Origin: Prinsepia uniflora
Lineage: Eukaryota > Streptophyta > Magnoliopsida > Rosales > Rosaceae
Length of the DNA stretch: 64,000 nucleotides
Reading direction: 5' to 3'
Assembly (NCBI GenBank): GCA_032719365.1
Contig: CM064872.1
Coordinates: 70,434,752-70,498,751, forward strand
Positions 1-9,324 of this stretch are shown piece by piece; within the stretch, counting starts at the first letter, position 1; every line of letters begins with the position of its first letter. A program made the translations under genes and the position numbers. Below the pieces are notes generated by a model. That model was given only the letters and a program-made list of their open reading frames with translations, was not told the DNA's origin and ran no database searches.

Positions 1-127
1 CCTCATTTAGGGGCAAAATCGTAATTTCGCCATGAACACCCGATAATCCTCGATAAATCCCCGATTGGTCTTGCTAATCCATAATTAATTCGTAATTAAT
101 CCCAAGAATTTGGGACGGGTCGTTACA
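1..127 (-). mobile_element. LTR end fragment, cut by window edge
   Basis: The sequence ends in gggacgggtcgttaca, which is the reverse complement of the TGTAACGACCCGTCCC start seen in many LTRs of this window. It is therefore the 5' end of a minus-oriented LTR whose remainder lies outside the window. Nothing coding is seen. Confidence 0.75.
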
Positions 128-777
128 TTAACCACTTGGGGATACAACATCCGAGCGGCCACCTTAGGATACAACATCTAGGTGTCACACACATAATCAT
201 ACGGCACTACCGGTAGGCCAAATATCATATCATATAACCACTCGAGAACTACAGATGACAAAAACTGACCCATAAAACTTCTAGTGAACCACACCCGGGC
301 CCTACTCCCGTCTGAGAGGTAACTAAGATACCAATTCACCTTCAAAACTCCTGTCAGATAAGGGATACTCGTATTCTCAAAACTCATGTCTCCGTCTGTT
401 AATAGCCTCGGTTCTCATGCAACGGTCCTAGAAGGTTTCAAAATCAAGAAAAACTGTGTGAGTGGGCCATAAAAACCATACCAAATTCCAATACAATTAC
501 TATCATATCAATGCACAACCACAAAAATCACATAGAACCAACAAATCTTACCAAGTCAACCCTTCTCGAGATGTTGGATTGATTGGACGGTTACGAACAT
601 CGAAGTAATGCTCTGTAGTTCTTGAGACTAGGACCGTGACTCAGACATCAAGGTAATGCTCTGTAGTTCCTGTGCTGGTCCACACTCGGATGTCGAGATG
701 GGCTCCGTAGTTCTCGAGTGATTTGGCCTACCGAACGTTTCGGACTCCTAAGTTCATAGATAGGCAGCACACTGATG
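128..777 (-). repeat. Diverged LTR-like remnant
   Basis: No gene is seen here. The stretch keeps LTR hallmarks in minus orientation: a CTACTCCCGTCTGA motif near 303 and GTGAGTGGGCC near 457, in the order and spacing of the better LTRs (compare 34290-34460). It is too diverged to place ends or a target duplication. Confidence 0.5.
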
Positions 778-900
778 GAAAATAGTAAAAAGTTAACTAT
801 CGATTGTTTGTTTTAACTTTTGTAATCATAAAAAGTTATTTTTTCATACTCAAACTATAATGTCGGTTTCAAAATAGTACCTTCATTAGGTTTTCCATTC
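778..900. repeat. Left arm of a large inverted repeat (candidate MULE terminus)
   Basis: Positions 845-896 match the reverse complement of 5823-5876 at roughly 43 of 52 bases, including CATACTCAA, TTTCAAAA and TTAGGTTTTCC. The two arms bracket the ATL and X8 gene pieces. A 9-bp target duplication was not found, and the left flank may be lost under the LTR remnant. Confidence 0.5.
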
Positions 901-984
901 CGCCAATTTTGCCCATAATCTTCAAGCCTCAAATCAAATTATATTCAAAATCTTTAACCCCCCTAACAACCCCCTCCCAAAAAA

Positions 985-1480
985 AAATTGTTCTCTATCA
1001 TATTCTTTGTTCTTCTCTACATCAAGCACTACAAGCACGACTCTGTCGTGCCTGTCGAGGCCAACTCCAATTTAGGAATTGATCATCTTAAAAACTCCAT
1101 CATCGATTGCTATGTCGTCAAGTCCTTACTGGTTCACCTAGCAAGCATGTCTTCCACGTCGAGTGCGTCAACACATGACTCGACGCCCACTCCACCTCCC
1201 TGTTCTATTGGTACCAGGTCGACTCAGAAGACGTCCTCTTAATCGACGACGCCTCCAAGCTTTTGAATCCAATAAACAGCATCGTGGTTCTTGAAATTGA
1301 GAATGATCCGGGTACCCGTTGGGTTTTGGGGTGTCATTCGTTCGCCATAAAACAAAGACCCTCTTTATCTCAATATTTTCCTAGGATTTTAAAACGATCA
1401 TACCTATTATTCGTTCCCAATATCCTCAATGAAAACTCCCCAATATCTTCTTCTTTCTTATCTCCAATCCTAGATATTCC
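985..1480 (+). pseudogene. ATL-type RING-H2 ubiquitin ligase fragment
   Basis: ATL proteins are membrane-anchored E3 ubiquitin ligases with an N-terminal hydrophobic segment, a GLD/GID basic motif and a RING-H2 finger. Here a hydrophobic run (about 988-1020) is followed by a GID motif near 1080. In a different frame, at 1148-1265, comes the second half of a RING-H2 finger: HVFHVECVNT, a stop where the family has Trp, then LDAHST and WYQVDSEDVLLI. The first half of the finger with its first zinc ligands is missing, and so are the Cys residues after HST. The fragment is broken by a deletion, a frameshift and a stop. The part after 1266 looks like a diverged ATL C-terminal region, with less certainty. 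It lies directly before the X8 piece, which suggests gene fragments captured side by side. Confidence 0.6.
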
Positions 1481-1976
1481 AAGGCGAAGAATGACATCGT
1501 TACCACTAAGCTGTGGTGTGTGGCTAAGAACAACATCGAAGATGCTACCTTACGTACCGCCGTCGATGAGCCCTGCTACCAATGTTCTAAACGGCGCGCT
1601 AGGCAGAGAAGAGTCGCCGCGATTAATGGCTATGCAGTAGCAAAACATAGTAGGGAGATTGGGCAGTGCCTAAGCGGATTCGACGACAGCTAGGCGGTCC
1701 TAGACGGCTAGGCGGGGTCGTAGCTAGAGGGTTGGAATCAGTTCAAAAAAATTCATTCACCATCAAAATAATTCTGAAATCTTCAATCCAAACACAATCA
1801 TAATTCAAAATTAACCCAAATCTTCAATTCAACACATAATTAATTGAAAATTTTCAATCCAAAAAAATAGAAACATAATTCAAAATTAACCCAATCTTCA
1901 ATTCAACACCATCCGGCCCAAATTCGTAGAACCCAAGTTTCACCATATACTTACCCCACCGTTGGGGAAATCATAA

Positions 1977-2330
1977 CGTCGTCGTCTTCTATTCTTCTGT
2001 TGGCCATCGACATCGACGTCGTGTCGTCGTCCTCTCTTCTTCTGTTATCCATCGACATCGAGACAACTTCTGCTTCATCGACATCGTCGTCGTGTTAAGT
2101 CCCTCTATCGAATCTCGATCAATCGATCTCATCTCCCTCGAATCTCGACTCTCGACTCTCTACTCTCTACTTCATTTTCCCTCTCCCACACTCCCTCACC
2201 TCTCTCCCTTTCTCCCTTTCTCCCTCGAATCTCGACTCTCTACTTCTTTTTCCCTCTCCCACACTCTCTCACCTCTCTCCCTTTCTCCCTTTCTCCCTTT
2301 CTCCCTCAAATCTCGATCTCATCGTCGTCG
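1977..2330. repeat. Tandem duplications: GTC/GAC-rich unit, then CT-rich minisatellite
   Basis: At 1977-2095 a unit with cttcttctgtt, ccatcgacatcga and cgtcgtcg occurs twice. At 2131-2330 a polypyrimidine unit of about 85 bases (ctcgaatctcgactctctac, then ctccctttctccctttctccctc) occurs twice. It belongs to the hAT-like element. The reading frames through it are low-complexity Ser/Pro/Leu and are not taken as genes. Confidence 0.7.
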
Positions 2331-2366
2331 TGCTAGGCTCTGACCTGCTACCTTAGGAGCGCCTAG

Positions 2367-4666
2367 TGTAACGACCCGTCCCGAATTATCGAGATTAATT
2401 AAGACTTAATGACGGATTAGCGAGACTAATTAGGAATTAGTCGAGGATTAACTGACGTTCAAGGTGAAATTATGATTTTGCTCCTGAACGGGGGTGAAAT
2501 GTTGACTTTTGACCTGAGAGGTCCGATGGCCGAGGGCCATGGACCGTTATGTAGATCGAGTCGATACAAATCCATAGACAAACGACACGTCGAAATCGGA
2601 CGCTCGACGGAGAAGTTACGGTTCACGGAAGTTCCGAGGAACTATTGCACTTTTACGAGATGGCTTGATTTTTATCTCAAGTGGGCCCCATATGTTTTCT
2701 CAGGCCCAATGGATGAGTCACTCATCCATTGCCCACCTTCCCACATACATGCATCGTTCATCCCTTTCTGTTTCATTCCCATCCAAACCCGAAACCCTTG
2801 AGAACCCAGACCCCATGCCACCCTAACCCTATACTGATCGAGTGAGAGGGTAAGGATGAGTGAGAGGATGAGTTGGTGATGGATGATGAAGGCAGGACCG
2901 TCGTGCACGGCGGTGATAACCCAGGTAAACTCGATTACCCAGCTATGTCCATTTTTCCATTGTTTTCGATTAGGACATTATGGTTAGTTTTGGGTGATTG
3001 GGAGATGACTAGTAGGTCTGTAGGAAGGTGTAGAGGAGTTTTGGGACGGTGAGGGACGGCTGGACAGCCCAGGCCGTCGACTGTAAAACATGGACCGTGA
3101 GCAAGGTTTTGAACCAAGGCGTTTTAGGGAGTTTTTATTAGTTATCTTTATATGAATAGGTAGGGAATGATGAAATATGAAGAGTGGAATCGAAAGGGGA
3201 AGAAACAGACCGAAAATGAGGAAGGAAAATGGGTGAACCGGCTTCACCGATCGAATCGGACCGCAAACCAAGCGAATTGATCGGACCCGGTTTGCCGAAG
3301 GTAGGGGATGCTACTGTGCACTAGCGCGTGGTGGGAATTTTGAGGAAACTTCCAACATATGAAATCATCTATTCGATTTAACGAACATTTTGGGACTAGT
3401 TTCGAGTCGATCGGACATCGTCTCGATATAGTTCGGGTTGTCTGAGGGTTTAGGATCGGGTTTAAAAATAGTTAAAAATTCCAGAAAATTATAGGGCTTT
3501 AGTGGGGGGTTATTTAAGTAGTTAGTAACCCTTTATTACGATTTGGACAGGTTTGGAAGTTCCAATGATGGTGATTGGCCTGTGAAGACGTTTTGGCGCG
3601 CGTATCGAGGCGCAGCTTCGGACGGTCTGTGAGTGGACTTGTTTTATGAATTTGATGCATGCATAAATGTTTTATATGCTTTAATGAACATGTTTTATGA
3701 TGCCATGAGTGCATTTGTTTGTGGTAGCTTAGGATTGACATATTTGCACGTATTTCGAGGAATCCTGTTGAGATCAATCGGGTATGAGACCCAGTTGAAA
3801 TATGTTTTGAGAAAGAAAGTATTTTGAAAATGTATATACCCTCCGATGTGATTTGATTGGTCTCCTCCAGACGTCGACCTGGAGAGTCACGATCCACTAC
3901 CAGGAATGAGTATCCCATAGGGAGCGCATTCCAGGAGTGTGAGTTATGATATGGTCTCAGAATGGGTCCGGAGACAGCCATCCACACGTCGTAGATCCTG
4001 AATGTTGGACAGAGCTTCCCAGATGTGGAATTCCTAGGGGTAGAATCGGAGTGAGACTCCGAGTAGTGTGCACACTTATATAGAGATGAATTGTGACATA
4101 TATCAAAGATGTGTTCCCTAGGGCCTGTGTGCCTCGAGTTGGCATCTCATCTAAGATGCCGAGGATGGGTTAGACGTATGCATATACGTATGAGGTTTTA
4201 TGGAAAGTGGTTTGGGGCGGAGACCCCGTGTTCTATGTTTTGGTATTTCACTGAGAATGGGTTTGGGCAGAGACCCACTTATGTTGATTTGGGCTGAGTT
4301 CCCATATGGTTTGATTTACAGTTTTGGGCCAATGTCTTAATGGTTTTTGTGAATGTTTTGATAAACAGTTTTCGAATGCATGCATGTTTTTAGTGAAGGG
4401 CATAAATCTGTCTTTTTGTGAAATGTTTTTATTAAAAATGTTTGTTTTGTCCACTCACGACTTTTGATGTTTTGAATGCCCTTTACGTTGATCGCGGATG
4501 CGGGGTGTAGCAGAGATCAAGACATCACACTCCTCCTCCAGATCTTGGCGCTCTCTGGTAGTCCTAGTTGGGCTAAAGACGAAATTATCCCTGGTCTGAC
4601 ACTTTGTGTCAGATGGGAGCAGGCACGTCCCACGTTAATCTGGGGGATTTGGGGCGGGTCCTGTCA
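2367..4666 (+). mobile_element. Solo LTR, Ty3 type, 2.3 kb
   Basis: It starts TGTAACGACCCGTCCC and ends GGGCGGGTCCTGTCA, the boundaries found on other LTRs in the window. The flanks are cctag (2362-2366) and cctaa (4667-4671), a 5-bp duplication with one mismatch. No internal region, PBS or gag-pol is present, so it is what remains after recombination between two LTRs. It carries the paired W-box at 2501-2514 and an inverted repeat at 2707-2731. Confidence 0.8.
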
Positions 4667-4823
4667 CCTAACGTCATTTGGAACATTGCATGCGACCCCT
4701 CCGACGTCCAAAACACCGCCTTATGCGACTTCAACAATTACTTCCTCAAACACGATCTGACCGATGAAAGTTGCAACTTTGGTAACATTACAACTCTCAC
4801 TTCTTTGAATTCCAGTATGTCCT

Positions 4824-5025
4824 AATTCATTTATTATTTAATCAATTATTTTTTTTCTTTCTCTGGGTTTTTGTTTAATTGGAGATTAGCAAGTTGGACC
4901 ATTAATGGGCATATGCTTCAGCTTTTTTGTCTATGGACTTCTTGGGCACTCGCTTTTTTCTTTCACTGCGGCTATGGCGGTTGGAATTTGGGCGAGGGAG
5001 GTGGAGATTACGGTAAGAGTCACAG
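4824..5025. other. Unassigned stretch inside the inverted-repeat block
   Basis: Continues from the X8 fragment to the small solo LTR at 5026. It is T-rich at first, then has an open Gly-rich frame near 4970-5020 that I cannot relate to a family. With 5398-5560 it formed one continuous stretch before the LTR landed. Confidence 0.3.
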
Positions 5026-5392
5026 TGTAACGACCCGTCCCAGATTTCTGGATTTGATTAGTGGCTAATGACGGATTAGTGTCGTATGAAATGTTTTATG
5101 AACTTATTATTTATTTTTGTCCACTCATAGTCTTTTATGTTTTTCGATACCCTCCAAGTTGATGTGGTGCAGGCTGTTGCTAGTGAGACGGAGACATCAC
5201 ACACGCAATCCACAGTGATGCTGCGAACTCTGGTTAACTTAAGTTGGTTTTTGGTACGTTGACCTGGGTATCCCTTGTTTGGCTTACGTGTTCCACGGGG
5301 GTTAGATAGGTGTTTAGCCTTCGTGTCGCACGTGGGTTAGAAGGGAGCATGACGTATCCTTTAATCCCGGGGGATTGGGGTGGGTCGTGTCA
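5026..5392 (+). mobile_element. Internally deleted solo LTR, 367 bp
   Basis: It starts TGTAACGACCCGTCCC and ends GGGTGGGTCGTGTCA, with a perfect 5-bp duplication cacag at 5021-5025 and 5393-5397. The start region (about 60 bp) runs straight into sequence typical of the LTR's last 300 bp (GTCCACTCA, then ACCCTCCAAGTTGATG). Roughly 2 kb of LTR middle is missing while both termini and the TSD are kept. Confidence 0.85.
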
Positions 5393-5397
5393 CACAG

Positions 5398-5765
5398 AGA
5401 AATTGAGGAAATCAAAATTGGGTTTCTGGGTTTTATCCTTTTCATCAATATCATCGACAAGCTAGGGGTTTGTGGCCAGTTTTCATTGAGGATATTAGGT
5501 TTTGGGTTTGGAGATAAGGAGGAAGAAGAAGAGCCCAGAAGGCCTTGTCAAGCCATGTAATTCATTGAACTAGGTTTAGGGTTGAATTTTATTTTGTCTT
5601 GTTTTTTTTTTTTTTTTACTTCTAGTGATTTTTTGTCTCCAATTCATAGAAGCTAGATCCAGATGATGATTGATGATTGATGAAGATGATGATGATGAAT
5701 TGGTGAAGAGGAAAAATGGAGTTGAATTAAGATTGTTCCCAAAACACACATTCAAAATTTGCCAC
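5398..5765. other. Unassigned stretch, no gene recognised
   Basis: Holds short open frames in both directions (for example plus 5398-5560), a poly-T run at 5604-5618 and a GAT-rich simple repeat at 5660-5700. No family is recognised. It lies just inside the right arm of the inverted repeat. Confidence 0.3.
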
Positions 5766-5950
5766 ATCAGATGCTCAGTGACATTTACTATTTTCCACAT
5801 GGACAGTTAACTGAGTTTTAGAGGGAAAACCTAACAGAAGTATTCTTTTGAAATCGATACTATAGCTTGAGTATGGAAATGTAACTTTTAATAGTTTGAG
5901 TATTTTTTTGAAATCGATCCTATAATTTGGGTACTTTTATATAGTTTTTC
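5766..5950. repeat. Right arm of the large inverted repeat
   Basis: Reverse complement of the 778-900 arm (best over 5823-5876). The arm contains a second diverged copy of its own core (GAAATCGAT, then CTATA and TTTGAGTA, 5850-5930), so the terminal region is partly duplicated. Confidence 0.5.
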
Positions 5951-8133
5951 CTTATTTTTATTTTGAGATGGGAATTGAAGATGATGACATGAAATGCTAC
6001 ATCATGTACCACATGTGATGAGATGCAAAATGTGAGATTTTTTGTGATACCTATACTTCATTATTTCATAAGAAAATTATGTAGTATAAACTTGATTATG
6101 TTTGGATGGGAGAAAAAAAAACATGATTATGTTTGGATGGGAGAAAAAAAAACATGAGATTTGCTACAAATTTAGAATTTCAAGTTTTTAATGCATCAAT
6201 TCTCTTATTTGGATGCGTAGGAATTTAAGATTCTAAGAAAATTAAAAAAAAAATTGAAATTTCGATGCCACAAATTCAAAGTTTAAATTCCATATAAAAA
6301 TGTATTATTTCCAAAATTTCATTTTATAACTACCATTTATATATAAACATTAAATTACATGTTTAAATTTCATTTTATTTTTATATTATCTAAATATAAA
6401 ACTCTACAAATTCTAAAAAATTAATTTTTAATAGTTTAAATTTCATTTAATAATTTTTATTAATTTTAAAAATTTTCTTACACAGCCAATGAGCCAACAG
6501 AAATTGTGTTATAGAACTAAGATGAAAAAAGGAAAACAAATATCGAAGACTCAAGCGAATTGAAGTCAACAAAGGATTATCGTACAAAATTCCCAAGAAT
6601 AAAATATTTGATTGTCAGGTCAAAGCTCAGGTTGGCAGTCGGTAAAAAAAGGGTCAAGTTGAGACTTGAGCTGGTCAAAGAAGAAGTAAGGCCTTCTTCA
6701 ACTACTTATAATTTTAAGGCAATATCAAATTAGCCTTAAAAATTATTAATAATGATTCAGTACTGAATTTCCAACTATTTAGGGTTGTATTATTACTATT
6801 TTAATATTTTAATATTATCTTTTATACGTTTTAAATTTAAGAATAGTTAAATTAAATTAATAATATTTTTGAACAAAATATATTGGATTATGAAAAAATA
6901 AATGTACAATAAAATTTGAAGAGAGCAAATAATTTTGTGATAAGATTTTTTGGTGACACCTAAGTAAATCTCCAAATTTTCAATTATATAATAGTTATGT
7001 GGCATAGATTTTAATTTTGTGCAAAAATATTCAAGTTCCATGAGTTACTATACAATTAAATATTTAGATACTTTATAAGATTAAAATATTGAATGCAAGA
7101 GGTGGACAACTAATTATAATAAGACTTGAGCCCCACTACATATTTAGGATATAAGAACTTTAGTAAATTTGTAGATAAATTTGAGAAAATATGTTATCCT
7201 TATACATAAGAGTTATAAATAAATATAATACTAAATGATGTGACATATTCAATTAAGGAAGGATCTAATTTATATCTAATTTGAATCATGATTTATCTTT
7301 ACCTTTTATTAAAATTTGCCCATAGCCCTTGAATGTGTGGTTGAAAACAATTTTTTACCAAATTTTCCTAAATTTGGCTTTTCGGCCCATTACTGGAGAT
7401 AGCTTAAAATTGCAATTCAGTTTTAAAGTGAAACAGTAAACATTTGTAATTGATAGCATATATATATATATATATAAGCTAAAACAAAATAATTTGAGTG
7501 TTTATTTTAAAATAAAAATTCGTAATTAGTTACAATTTTGGTGCTATCGTACAGATAATTGGCAGAATTTTTTTGAAGAGATACTTTATTTATTTAAAAC
7601 ATCGTGAAGTGAGTATAAGGATAGAGACTTAGTCTCTTACAAACTGGTTTGTAAAAAGTCGAAACGTAGCATAATTTTAGAGAGATTTGCAACCTGGCTT
7701 TGTGAAAAGTCGAAACGTAGCATAATTTTAGAGAGATTTGCAAACTGAATTTATTCACGAGGAACAATGAGAAAAAAACAAAAAAATAATAATAAAAACC
7801 ACAAGAGTAGTGATGGCACCAAAATGTCAATTTTAACTAAGAACTAAGACAATCCAGTGTCACTTGTGGCTGTGGGATGCCCATGGTGCTGCTTCGTTAA
7901 AAAAACTTTGTCTGAAAAATCCCGTGCAAAAAAAACCATGGCATATTAAATCAAATGTAGCATCTAGCTGGAAATAAATATCTAAAAACATCCTCAAGTT
8001 TCCATGCTTCAAATGTGAGGAACTTGTGGCATAAATTATTTTAGATAGAAATTTATAAATTTGATTGAAAGACTACCCTTCACACAATCACACATCTGGA
8101 TTGAAAAAAAATACCCTTCACACAGTCACACAT
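5951..8133. other. AT-rich intergenic spacer
   Basis: No gene is seen. It holds the MITE-like repeat at 6093-6480, an (AT)9 microsatellite at 7459-7476 and a 52-bp tandem duplication at about 7653-7757 (unit containing GTCGAAACGTAGCATAATTT). The minus frame 7594-7830 is produced by that duplication and is not taken as a gene. Confidence 0.7.
6093..6480. mobile_element. MITE-like repeat, copy 1
   Basis: Aligns over about 300 bp with 14205-14580 in the same orientation (shared AATTTAAGATTC, ACCATTTATATAT and TTTAAATTTCATTTTATTT). Its left terminus GTTTGGATGGGAG is duplicated in tandem (6100-6130 and 6131-6150). The right inverted terminus seen in copy 2 is not recognisable here. Confidence 0.5.
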
Positions 8134-8150
8134 ATGTATCGTAATATCAT

Positions 8151-9033
8151 CTCTCTTCTCTATTGCGCGAAAAAAAGAGAAGTAGATCTAGCTGCCAGCC
8201 CTGGTTTTTGATTGGGAACGATGGCAACAACCCATCCCTCCCATTTTTTTTCCTTTTCCTCCCATCTCCTCTCCCTCTTCCCTTTGCCCTTTCCCTTCTC
8301 TTATTTATCTTTCTTTTTCTTCTTTTATGCTTGTTTTCACCCTTTTCCCTGTTCCATTTCACCTTTTGTTTTCTTTCTTCTTTTCTGTTTGTTTTTGTCG
8401 TTTTTATCCGGCCCCTCCCTTCGTGGAGGCTTTTGCTTCTCCTTATATGGAGACTTTCAGCATCTCCCCATATCTACGCTTATATCTCCACCTCAAATTT
8501 CATCCATGTTACCTCAATCTCCTTCTTAATCCTTTATGATGGCTCTTGTTGCTACGCCTCTTCAGACTTTCCATCACCGTCATCCGCCTCTTAAGCCATA
8601 TTTCTCTCTTGCCCCTGAGTTCCCTCAGTGGGCTGGAAATTTGGGTTACTCTCAAAGTGCTTTCTACACTCGATAAATGGATAATGATAGTGATTATTGA
8701 GCGGGTGGTTTGCTCACCCATATTTTCCGTTGTTTTCTTTGGTATCATCTTGACTATTTTCAGTTATGGTGGTTGTCTATTTCCAGGTGTATAACGGTTT
8801 GAGCAGCTGGGTATGACTACTTTTTAAGTGATAGAGGTTATCCAATTTTTAGATATACGGTTTTTTTTGGGCTTTTTAATTTTTATATTCTAAACTTACT
8901 TGATGCACATAAACCTAATGTATTTATGTGTTTTTCTTATGTCTATCGTAAGTTTTTTCATTATTCAATTTTTTGTTTCCCTTATAATTGTTTGTCCTAC
9001 TTAATGAAATTTTTTAATTATCTAATAAAAAAA
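8151..9033 (+). mobile_element. Retroposed insert (5'-truncated LINE or other poly-A retrocopy)
   Basis: The segment ends in CTAATAAAAAAAA and is flanked by a 17-bp direct repeat, atgtatcgtaatatcat at 8134-8150 and atgtatcttaatatcat at 9034-9050, one mismatch. A long target duplication plus a terminal A-run is the signature of target-primed reverse transcription. The end TTAATGAAATTTTTT just before the A-run is typical of plant L1 3' ends. The body is pyrimidine-rich at 8230-8420. Its open frames encode hydrophobic low-complexity peptides with no recognisable EN or RT domain, so the source could also be a cellular RNA. Confidence 0.6.
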
Positions 9034-9094
9034 ATGTATCTTAATATCATATGGTTTAATTTTATGTGATTCAAAAATTTGAATATTTGAGCTT

Positions 9095-9185
9095 GGCCCA
9101 TTATTAACTAGGTGGCAGCTTAGAGTTGGGCCTTAGCCATAAGTTGTGAAGCTTTTTCGCCGGCCGGTATGGGGCTTTCAGCCCA
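9095..9185 (+). promoter_or_regulatory. Site II (TGGGCY) elements upstream of NOC2
   Basis: Three TGGGCY motifs lie 140-230 bp before the NOC2 start: ggccca at 9095-9100, tgggcc at 9127-9132 and agccca at 9180-9185. Site II motifs are bound by TCP factors and are enriched at plant ribosomal-protein and ribosome-biogenesis genes. The assignment rests on motif and position only. Confidence 0.4.
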
Positions 9186-9324
9186 AGATTTTTTTAAGCG
9201 AGAAACGCTGTCGTTTGGGTTCAATGGTGGGATAGGCAAAATCAGGTTTAACGAAGGAAACTGCTGGGTTGTCAAAGTTTCAGACGAAGAAGCAGCTTTC
9301 ATTGCAGACAAGAAGTGAGCAGCT

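Larger units (their letters stand above)
1580..4688. mobile_element. hAT-like element, itself split by a solo LTR
   Basis: The ends are inverted: caatgttctaaacggcg at 1580 and its near complement at 4672-4688 (14 of 17). The flanks cctgctac (1572-1579) and catgcgac (4689-4696) agree at 6 of 8 bases, fitting a decayed 8-bp hAT duplication. Repeated ctaggcgg-type motifs lie inside the left end (1600-1730). Without the LTR at 2367-4666 the element is about 0.8 kb and has no transposase, so it is non-autonomous. Confidence 0.6.
1483..4823 (+). pseudogene. X8-domain (callose-binding) gene fragment, split by a hAT element
   Basis: X8 (CBM43) domains bind beta-1,3-glucan in plasmodesmata callose-binding proteins and in the tails of glucan endo-1,3-beta-glucosidases. 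The 5' part at 1483-1579 encodes KLWCVAKNNIEDATLRTAVD, the usual domain start. The 3' part at 4697-4823 encodes PPSDVQNTALCDFNNYF, then LKHDLTDESCNFGN and TLTSLNSS, the usual domain end. Leaving out the inserted hAT (1580-4688) and one copy of its 8-bp duplication rejoins the halves in frame through PCY. About 15-20 residues expected in the middle of the domain, with conserved Cys residues, are absent, so it was already incomplete before the insertion. No signal peptide or GPI signal is seen. Confidence 0.65.

Noticed and set aside
8163..8594. 143-codon plus frame with hydrophobic residues, possible membrane protein
   Set aside because: Composition is an artefact of a CT-rich tract inside the retroposed insert; two other frames of the same tract are open too.
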